12,159 nt of DNA. It comes from an uncultured Microbacteriaceae bacterium (GTDB taxonomy: Bacteria > Actinomycetota > Actinomycetes > Actinomycetales > Microbacteriaceae). Positions within the stretch are counted from its first letter, which is position 1; every line of letters begins with the position of its first letter. The DNA lies in the NCBI GenBank assembly GCA_943914115.1, contig CALUAU010000061.1, positions 1 to 12,159 of the forward strand, read 5' to 3'. Below the pieces are notes generated by a model. It was not told the origin of the DNA. It saw nothing but the letters and a program-made list of their open reading frames with translations, and did not search any database. Positions 6,404 through 12,159 of this stretch are shown here, one piece after another. The translations under genes were made by a program, and so were the position numbers.

Positions 6404-6421
6404 CCTTTACGACCGGTAAGG
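6404..6421. promoter_or_regulatory. operator-like site 1 upstream of the TetR gene
   Basis: CCTTTACGACCGGTAAGG is a partly palindromic site with a TTAC-N5-GTAA core. A second copy matching at 15 of 18 positions lies 44 bp downstream at 6448-6465. Two such repeats upstream of a TetR-family gene are the usual sign of autoregulation. The site lies between the TetR gene and the divergent small membrane gene. Confidence 0.65.
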
Positions 6422-6447
6422 TTCTCCGTTACGCTTGGCCGGGTCAT

Positions 6448-6465
6448 CCTTTACGGTCGGTAAGT
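6448..6465. promoter_or_regulatory. operator-like site 2 upstream of the TetR gene
   Basis: CCTTTACGGTCGGTAAGT repeats site 1 with differences only at two central bases and the last base. The TTAC-N5-GTAA core is unchanged. The centre-to-centre distance of 44 bp is close to four helical turns, which would place two bound dimers on about the same face of the DNA. Confidence 0.65.
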
Positions 6466-6470
6466 GGATG

Positions 6471-6518
6471 GGGTAAAGCGGTGCCGGTGCCAAACGGCGG
6501 CCGGTCACCGTTTTACCC
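6471..6518 (+). repeat. long inverted repeat in the leader of the TetR-MMPL-YhgE operon
   Basis: GGGTAAAGCGGTG (6471-6483) and CACCGTTTTACCC (6506-6518) are complementary at 12 of 13 positions, and the odd pair is G-U in RNA. CCGG at 6484-6487 and 6501-6504 can lengthen the stem across a one-base bulge. The right arm ends 33 bases before the TetR start codon. No T-run follows, so it is not a classical terminator. It could be a leader RNA hairpin or a further protein-binding palindrome. Confidence 0.5.
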
Positions 6519-6551
6519 GAGACGGCAGCGCTCAGAACGAAAGGAACCGAG

Positions 6552-7142
6552 TTGAGCGACAGTAGTGAGCTGCGCGAGCGCATCCGAGAAATAGCGCTCC
6601 AGGAGTTTGCCGAAAAAGGATTTTTCGGCTCGTCGCTGGCAGATATTGCCGGGCGCGCCGGATGCACCAAACAAAACGTCATCTATCACTTCGGCAGCAA
6701 GCAGGGCCTGCTCGCATCCGCCTGCGAGCGGGTCGATGAGCAGGCCGCCCAGGTGATTCGCGACTATGAAGCCGGAAGACTTGACGATCTGCTGCAAACA
6801 ATCGTCGACGTGGTCGCTGCCAACCCGTACGGTGTGGCGGCGCTGCTGTTCGACCACGACGCGCTTCCCGAGAATTGTTCACTCACCGGAATTCAAGAGC
6901 TGCTCGAACTTGCCGCCCGGGTGTACGCCCCCGGTGATGACACCGCGCTGCTGCGAGTGACGGTCGCCATGACCGGAATTGCGTTTGTGCTGGTATCCGA
7001 GGCGCTGAGCAGCCCCGGTCGCCCAAAACCACCCGTTTCGCCCGGTGTTGAACTCAGCTCCGATATAGCCGCGCAGCTGCTGCGCAGCCTCGTGAGCCCC
7101 GCATCCGAAACCACCGACCACCAACAGCTTCAGGAGGCGTAA
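6552..7142 (+). CDS. TetR-family transcriptional regulator
   Basis: This 196-residue protein has the standard TetR N-terminal DNA-binding domain: a first helix (ELRERIREIALQEFAEKGF) and a helix-turn-helix at about 28-47, in SLADIAGRAGCTKQNVIYHFGSK, followed by the usual GLL. The remaining residues form a helical ligand-binding and dimerisation domain that does not identify the ligand. Translation starts at TTG 6552, supported by GAAAGGAA ending about 6 bases upstream. The stop codon shares a base with the MMPL gene start (TAATG), and the AGGAGG serving MMPL lies within its last codons. It most likely represses its own operon through the paired sites at 6404-6465, releasing when it binds a lipophilic or drug-like compound. 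That regulatory role is inference from position. Confidence 0.94.
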   Translation: MSDSSELRERIREIALQEFAEKGFFGSSLADIAGRAGCTKQNVIYHFGSKQGLLASACERVDEQAAQVIRDYEAGRLDDLLQTIVDVVAANPYGVAALLFDHDALPENCSLTGIQELLELAARVYAPGDDTALLRVTVAMTGIAFVLVSEALSSPGRPKPPVSPGVELSSDIAAQLLRSLVSPASETTDHQQLQEA

Positions 7143-10051
7143 TGGCTCTGCTTCTTTACCGAATCGGGCATTTTTCATATCGACGCCACTGGCAGGTGCT
7201 GTCGGCGTGGCTGGTGCTACTAGCGACCGCGCTCACGCTGGGTCTGACGCTCGGCGGTCAGATGGAAGAGAGCTTCGACATCCCCGGCACCGAGTCGCAG
7301 AATGCGCTCGACCGGCTCGAACAGGTTTTCCCGCAGGTTGCCGGCGAGAGCGCGCAGGTAGTGGTGGCCGCATCCGACAGCATCGACAACTATCGCGACG
7401 AGCTCAACGACATCGCGAAACAGATCGAAGAAGTGCCGCGAGTTGAACAGGCACTCGACCCCTATAGCGAATACGCCACCGGCACGCTGTCTGAAGATGG
7501 CAAAGCCGCGATCATCCAGGTGCAATTCGAATCGGTTTCGAAAGACCAGCTTGAAGAACCCGCCGATCAGGTGCGGGAGGTCGCCGATCAGCTGAAAGAC
7601 CACGGCCTCAAGGTTGAGTACGGCGGGATGCTGTATCAGAACATCGAGTACGGTCTCACCGCCACCGAGCTGGTGGGCGTGGCATTTGCCGCTGTCGTGC
7701 TGTTTGTCGCCTTCGGTTCGGTGGCGGCAGCTGGTATGCCACTGGCTGCCGCGGTCACTTCGGTGGGGGTGACCATGGGCGTGCTGCTATTCATCACCCG
7801 GTTCGTCATCGTGTCGAGTGCCACCCCGATGCTGGCGGTGATGATCGGCCTTGCCGTGGGCATCGACTACGCGCTATTCATCATTTCTCGTCACCGCAAA
7901 CAGCTCGCATCCGGAATGGAAGCGGGTGAGTCGGCGGCGCTGGCAACCGGCACTTCGGGGTCGGCAGTGGTGTTTGCCGGTGCAACCGTCATGGTGGCAC
8001 TGTTCGGACTCACCATCGTCGGTATTCCTTTTCTCTCGGTGATGGGTATTGCCGCGGCAGCCGGTGTGTTTATGGCGATGCTCGTCTCACTCACCCTGGT
8101 GCCAGCGCTGCTCGGCATCGCCGGTGAGCGGCTGCGTCCTCGCGAGGGTTCGCGGGTGTGGAAGCGCGAAACCGGCCAGAACAAACGGCCAACCATGGGC
8201 CGCCGCTGGGTGCGTCTCGTGATGCGCGCACCGATCGTATTCGTGCTGCTCGTTATTGGTTTGCTGACCGTTGCGGCGCTTCCGGCTCTGCACATGCAGA
8301 CCTCGCTGCCAAGCGGTAAGGGCGAGGCCGCGGGCAACACCGCGCGCGACGCCTACGACATCGTGACCGAGCACTTCGGTGAGGGAACGAACGGCCCGCT
8401 GCTGGTGATGCTCGACATCACCCAGATGGACAACGACACACTGCTCGACGACCTCGAAAAGATTCGTGACGAGGTTGCCGCCGTCGATGGCGTTGAGCTG
8501 GCGGGGGATGCGTTGCCAAACCCGACCGTCGACTCGGCCATCATCCAGGTCATCCCGACCACCGGGCCCGACGACCCGGCAACCATGGACACGGTGCAGC
8601 GACTGCGCGATCTGGCGCCGCAGATTGAAGAAAACTACAACGCCGTCAGCTCGGTGACCGGCATGACCGCCGTGCAGATCGACATCACCGACCGCCTCAA
8701 CGGCGCGCTGCTGCCGTTTGCCGGTGTGGTCGTTGGCATCAGCGTGGTGCTGTTGACGATGGTGTTCCGTTCGCTGCTGGTGCCGATCAAGGCCGCCGTG
8801 AGCTTCCTGCTGTCGGCCTTCGCCGCATTCGGTGTCACCGTGCTCGTTTTCCAAGACGGGGTGGTTGGCGAAATTCTCGGCATTGTGCCCGGGCCGATCA
8901 TCGCCTTCCTGCCGGTACTGCTGCTGGCGATCGTGTTCGGGTTGGCGATGGACTACGAAGTGTTTCTGGTTTCGGGGATGCGCGAATCGTACGTGCACGG
9001 GCACACGGCACGCGAAGCAATTGAGGAGGGCTTCGCGGGTGCCGCACGCGTGGTGACTGCCGCAGCGCTGATCATGTTTTTCGTGTTCGCGGCCTTCGTG
9101 CCCGAGGGTGCGGGTGTGATCAAGGTGATCGCCTTCGGCCTGGCTGTCGGTATCTTCTTCGACGCCTTCCTGGTGCGGATGACGCTCGTTCCGGCCTTGA
9201 TGACGCTCTTCGGCGATCGCGCCTGGACGCTCCCCAAATGGCTCGAACGCAAACTTCCCAACCTCGATATTGAGGGTGAACAGCTGCGCGAGCATCTGGA
9301 TGCAGCCCGCTGGGCAGCCGAACACTCGTCAGGCATTGCTTTCGACCAGCTGCAATTGCGGGCCGGTAAACACGGCACCGAACCGCTCGATGTCGATCTG
9401 CCAGCAGGAGGCATCCTGCTCGCCAGCGGCGACCAGCTCGACCGGAAACTGCTCGCCGACACGATTGCTGGACGCCTTGAACAGGGGAGTGGTGCCGGTC
9501 ATGTGCTCGGGCGGTCACTGCCCGGCGACTCCCCCGCGCTCATCTCGCGCGTAACCCGCGTTGATCTCGGCAACCTCGACGACCGCAGCCGCGAACTCGA
9601 CCTTGGCCAGCTACTGGCCCGCCACGGCGCCTTCGCTACCAAGATGTTCCGTTCCGAGGCCCCGGCAGCGACAACGAACACTGCCCTTCAGCGTGCCAAC
9701 GAGGTGCTCGCCGCGCTGGGTGAAACCACCCGTCTCGACCGCTCAAGCCGTCTCGAACTGCTCGAACCGCTGCCGCGCGCGGTGGCGCAGCTGAGCATCG
9801 CGCTGGCAGAGCAACCCGAAGTGCTCGTTGTCGACCTCGGTCAGCTCGGCAGCGCATCCAACCAGTCACTGATCGCCGATATTGTGCGCGCGATCGACCT
9901 GCTCGCCGTCAACCAACGCTCCGGCCAGCTTGTCACCGTTGTGGTGTGCGGCAGCCATCTCAACCTTCACTCCACCCAAACCGCGCTCGCACATTCAACG
10001 AATCAGCGTGAGTCGCGTGAACTTGCGCTGATCGGAAAGGAGCTGCGCTAA
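7142..10051 (+). CDS. MMPL/RND-family transporter with C-terminal degenerate ABC-ATPase-like domain
   Basis: This 969-residue protein has a normal MMPL transporter core in residues 1 to about 700. It has one helix near 17-38, an extracytoplasmic porter domain to about 170, a group of helices to about 325, a second first-helix near 363-383, another porter domain and a second helix group to about 690. The proton-relay-type motifs GIDYALF (Asp242-Tyr243) and AMDYEVF (Asp604-Tyr605) are both intact, so proton-driven export is likely. The last 245 residues (about 725-969) are not part of the family core and read as an ABC ATPase relic. This has a P-loop-like GDQLDRK (763-769), a signature-helix-like LPRAVAQLSIALAEQP (877-892), Walker-B-like VLVVD (894-898) with Leu899 at the catalytic Glu position, and SHL with His939 at the H-loop. 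The start overlaps the TetR stop (TAATG) behind AGGAGG, and the stop overlaps the YhgE start in the same way. MMPL identity is certain; substrate is unknown. Confidence 0.95.
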   Translation: MALLLYRIGHFSYRRHWQVLSAWLVLLATALTLGLTLGGQMEESFDIPGTESQNALDRLEQVFPQVAGESAQVVVAASDSIDNYRDELNDIAKQIEEVPRVEQALDPYSEYATGTLSEDGKAAIIQVQFESVSKDQLEEPADQVREVADQLKDHGLKVEYGGMLYQNIEYGLTATELVGVAFAAVVLFVAFGSVAAAGMPLAAAVTSVGVTMGVLLFITRFVIVSSATPMLAVMIGLAVGIDYALFIISRHRKQLASGMEAGESAALATGTSGSAVVFAGATVMVALFGLTIVGIPFLSVMGIAAAAGVFMAMLVSLTLVPALLGIAGERLRPREGSRVWKRETGQNKRPTMGRRWVRLVMRAPIVFVLLVIGLLTVAALPALHMQTSLPSGKGEAAGNTARDAYDIVTEHFGEGTNGPLLVMLDITQMDNDTLLDDLEKIRDEVAAVDGVELAGDALPNPTVDSAIIQVIPTTGPDDPATMDTVQRLRDLAPQIEENYNAVSSVTGMTAVQIDITDRLNGALLPFAGVVVGISVVLLTMVFRSLLVPIKAAVSFLLSAFAAFGVTVLVFQDGVVGEILGIVPGPIIAFLPVLLLAIVFGLAMDYEVFLVSGMRESYVHGHTAREAIEEGFAGAARVVTAAALIMFFVFAAFVPEGAGVIKVIAFGLAVGIFFDAFLVRMTLVPALMTLFGDRAWTLPKWLERKLPNLDIEGEQLREHLDAARWAAEHSSGIAFDQLQLRAGKHGTEPLDVDLPAGGILLASGDQLDRKLLADTIAGRLEQGSGAGHVLGRSLPGDSPALISRVTRVDLGNLDDRSRELDLGQLLARHGAFATKMFRSEAPAATTNTALQRANEVLAALGETTRLDRSSRLELLEPLPRAVAQLSIALAEQPEVLVVDLGQLGSASNQSLIADIVRAIDLLAVNQRSGQLVTVVVCGSHLNLHSTQTALAHSTNQRESRELALIGKELR

Positions 10052-12159
10052 TGACCACCAAGAATCAATTTGCATCCGTGCGTGTTCGCAACCTACTGCT
10101 GGCGATCCTGCTGCCAATCATCCTGGTTCTGGTGGGCGCGCAGTCGGTTGCCAGCCCTTCTGAAGCATCGGGTCGGGTGCCCGCGCTCATCGTGAACAAC
10201 GACGAGATGGTCGAACAGATCAACAAGGATGGCTCGACCACGAAAGTGGTGGCAGGCCGCTTGCTCGTCAGCTGGTTGACCAACCCCGACAACGCCGGGC
10301 AGTACGACTGGCAGCTGGCAAACCCCGAAACGGCCCAGCGGCGGCTAGACGAGGGCAGCGCCTATGTGGTGGTGACCATCCCCAGCAACTTCTCGGCATC
10401 GATTGTTTCGGCGGGCACCGGCGACCCCAAGCCCGCCAAGGTCGAGATGGTGACCAGCCAGGCACACGACTATCGCACCGGTGAGGTCACGCAGCAAATC
10501 TTTAACGGGCTGATTGCCGAGTTTGGTCAGGACATCACGAATCAGATTGCCGTTGGGTTGGCTGATGCTGTGAATGAATCGGCGGATGGGTTGCAGCAGG
10601 CAGCCAACGGTGCCGGCAGCCTGGCCAACGGTGCCGGAAAACTCGGCCGCGGCTTCGACCAGTACGCCGATGGTGCTTCGCAATTGGCTGATGGCGCCGG
10701 GCAGGGAGCGGACGGCGCCGGGCGACTTGCCAGCGGTGCCCGCGATCTTGACAGCGGTGCGCGGCAGTATGTTGGCGGCGTTGAACAATATGTCGATGGT
10801 GCCTCGCAGCTAGCGGCCGGTGTCGACCGATATGTGGGCGGTGTCGACGAATATGTCGGCGGCGTGAAGCAATATGTGGACGGCGTGCAGCAGCTCGATA
10901 GCGGGCTGCAGCAGCTTGCCGGGGGTGCTGACCAGCTGCGTGAAGCCAGCGGTCGAATTGACTCGGTGGCCGATCGGCTCGACGGTATTTCGGGCAGTGT
11001 TGACCAGGTGCGCCAGCAGTTGGCGCAGGTTGAGGGGGTGCTCGATCGACTTTCGGCTCTCGACGCGAGCGAGCTGTACGGCATCTGTGACCGCATCACC
11101 GACCCCGATTTGCAGGCCGAGTGTGGCGCGGCCGTGAACACGCTTGCTGAGCAGCTGCAATCGGGCAACTTCAACCCGGCTGATTTGCAGCAGTACCTCA
11201 ACGAGGCCGACTATGCGCTCGGGCAGCTTTCTGAAGCCGGCCCGCAGCTGAAGCAGCTCTCTGGTGGTCTGAACCAGTTCGCGGACGGAGTGACACAGGC
11301 AGCCGACGGTAGCTCGCAGCTGGCGAGTAACGGTGATCGTCTGGTGGCGGGCGGTAATCAGCTCACCGATGGCGGTAGCGAGCTGCGGGGTGGTGCCAGC
11401 CAGCTCAGTAGCGGCGGTCAACAGCTTTCAGGCGCCGGTGGGCAGCTGGTTGATGGCACCTCACAGCTGGCAGATGGCGCTGGCGAGCTATCGAGCGGGC
11501 TCGACGAGCTCGCTGATGGTGTCAATCAGCTCGATGCCAATAGCGGTCAAATCAAGGACGGTATCGGTCAACTCCGCGATGGTGCCGGCAAGATGCAGTC
11601 GTCGCTGCAAGACGGTGCCGACCAGGCGCGCAGCGCGATCACCGACACCGATCAGTTCGCTGAAATGGTGTCGCAGCCGGTGCAGAGCATCAGCACCGTC
11701 ACCCACGACCCCGGATTCGGCGGCATCCTCGCCGCGATGCTGGTACCGGTGGGTGCTTGGGTTGCCGGTTTTGTGACCGCGATTCGGCGCCGGATGCTCA
11801 CCGATGATCTGCTCGATTCGAGCGTTTCGAATATGGGCATCCTCATTGCCGGTATCCGCCGGGTGTTTACCCCGGTGATGATTGTGGCGCTGGCACTTAC
11901 CGCGCTGGCGCATCTGGTGATGGATGTTCCGGCTCGGGCGATCGGCGGAACGCTGCTATTCGCGCTGCTGGCTGGCTTCGCATCCTCGGCGCTCCACCTG
12001 ATGTTTGCCGTGTTCTGGGCGCGGCGTAATGCGGCGATCGTGTCGCTGAGTGTGCTGATTTTGCAGCTGTTGACGCTGCGCGGCGTGATTCCGTTTGAGT
12101 GGCGGGCGTCGTGGGTTGGGCAGGTGTCGATGTTCTTGCCCGTCGGGCAGACCTCGGCG
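10051..12159 (+). CDS. YhgE/Pip-family membrane protein (3' end outside window)
   Basis: 703 codons are visible and the frame is still open at the edge. The order is a short cytosolic start; a first transmembrane helix (about 14-32); an N-terminal extracytoplasmic domain to about 175; and two coiled, glycine-punctuated repeat blocks (about 181-299 and 407-518) separated by a linker. An ABC-2-like membrane domain follows, with helices near 557-578, 608-624, 631-652 and 660-676. That is the architecture of YhgE/Pip proteins, which include a phage-infection protein and the EsaA component of some type VII secretion systems. Probably about 70-100 residues are missing, estimated from the family plan. 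Cys346 and Cys358 are the only cysteines I found and may form a disulfide. AAAGGAG lies about 8 bases upstream of ATG 10051, which overlaps the MMPL stop. Tight coupling suggests a joint complex with the MMPL protein. Confidence 0.92.
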   Translation, partial: MTTKNQFASVRVRNLLLAILLPIILVLVGAQSVASPSEASGRVPALIVNNDEMVEQINKDGSTTKVVAGRLLVSWLTNPDNAGQYDWQLANPETAQRRLDEGSAYVVVTIPSNFSASIVSAGTGDPKPAKVEMVTSQAHDYRTGEVTQQIFNGLIAEFGQDITNQIAVGLADAVNESADGLQQAANGAGSLANGAGKLGRGFDQYADGASQLADGAGQGADGAGRLASGARDLDSGARQYVGGVEQYVDGASQLAAGVDRYVGGVDEYVGGVKQYVDGVQQLDSGLQQLAGGADQLREASGRIDSVADRLDGISGSVDQVRQQLAQVEGVLDRLSALDASELYGICDRITDPDLQAECGAAVNTLAEQLQSGNFNPADLQQYLNEADYALGQLSEAGPQLKQLSGGLNQFADGVTQAADGSSQLASNGDRLVAGGNQLTDGGSELRGGASQLSSGGQQLSGAGGQLVDGTSQLADGAGELSSGLDELADGVNQLDANSGQIKDGIGQLRDGAGKMQSSLQDGADQARSAITDTDQFAEMVSQPVQSISTVTHDPGFGGILAAMLVPVGAWVAGFVTAIRRRMLTDDLLDSSVSNMGILIAGIRRVFTPVMIVALALTALAHLVMDVPARAIGGTLLFALLAGFASSALHLMFAVFWARRNAAIVSLSVLILQLLTLRGVIPFEWRASWVGQVSMFLPVGQTSA
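10591..10947 (+). repeat. first block of 21-bp/7-residue repeats in the YhgE gene
   Basis: Sixteen successive seven-residue units, each ending in glycine, run without interruption from 10591 to 10926, for example ASQLADG, VDRYVGG and VKQYVDG; a degenerate seventeenth (ADQLREA) ends at 10947. The central hydrophobic position is leucine in many units but tyrosine in six, mainly between 10759 and 10884. In DNA this is a diverged 21-bp tandem array. Confidence 0.9.
11269..11604 (+). repeat. second block of 21-bp/7-residue repeats in the YhgE gene
   Basis: Sixteen contiguous seven-residue units such as TSQLADG, LDELADG and IGQLRDG cover 11269-11604. Leucine dominates the central hydrophobic position and tyrosine is absent, unlike the first block. 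Several units end in N, A or S instead of G. The two equal-length blocks probably form the two antiparallel arms of an extracytoplasmic stalk. Confidence 0.88.

Noticed and set aside
8087..9325. 412-residue open frame on the minus strand opposite the MMPL gene
   Set aside because: It is antisense to a well-conserved transporter with intact motifs. The translation is His/Gln/Arg-rich with no recognisable domain, which is typical of the shadow frame in high-GC genes.
10591..10947. CRISPR-like or minisatellite array
   Set aside because: The 21-bp periodicity is in frame, has diverged units with no spacers, and encodes the seven-residue repeats expected for a YhgE/Pip protein.
10542..11201. Ser/Pro/Thr-rich minus-strand frames opposite the YhgE repeats (also 10810-11421)
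   Set aside because: The apparent repeats in these proteins are only the reverse reading of the 21-bp repeats in the YhgE gene.

Overview
The window looks like chromosomal DNA of a high-GC actinobacterium, most likely Microbacteriaceae or a close relative. The evidence is a WhiB1-type regulator next to a PdtaS-type sensor kinase, GTG and TTG starts behind strong Shine-Dalgarno sequences, a DsbA-like protein paired with a VKOR-type oxidase, and G/C-rich third codon positions throughout. No insertion sequence, phage gene, CRISPR array or rRNA was seen. Most of the window reads as vertically inherited chromosome.

Layout. Positions 1-591 hold the 3' end of a PdtaS-like histidine kinase. It converges on a whiB1-like gene (651-899, minus), an arrangement I recall from Mycobacterium. 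Next come a small four-helix membrane protein (1079-1519, plus) and a convergent Bcp/PrxQ peroxiredoxin (1516-2007, minus) whose stop codons overlap. A tRNA-Lys(CTT) gene (2147-2219, minus) has a recognisable promoter and an intrinsic terminator. Divergent from it is an aldonolactone-oxidase-type flavoprotein (2344-3645). A DsbA-like thioredoxin-fold protein (3687-4571) and a VKOR-family membrane protein (4568-5203) overlap by ATGA and form a disulfide-forming pair. Two uncharacterised minus-strand genes follow (5266-6006 and 6114-6380).

From 6381 to the right edge lies the most interesting part. A control region with two near-identical partly palindromic sites and a long inverted repeat precedes a tightly packed operon: a TetR-family regulator (6552-7142), an MMPL/RND-family transporter (7142-10051) and a YhgE/Pip-family membrane protein (10051 to beyond the edge). 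Both junctions are TAATG overlaps, so the three proteins are probably made together. The MMPL protein carries an extra C-terminal region of about 245 residues that reads as a degenerate ABC-transporter ATPase domain, with remnants of the P-loop, signature helix, Walker B and H-loop but without the catalytic glutamate. The YhgE protein has two extracytoplasmic blocks of 16 seven-residue repeats, one of them with tyrosine-rich units, separated by a segment with the only two cysteines seen in the protein.

The operon suggests a TetR-controlled envelope export or stress-resistance system in which an MMPL pump fused to a pseudo-ATPase works with a YhgE/Pip partner. Domain assignments come from motif reading only; no database search was run.
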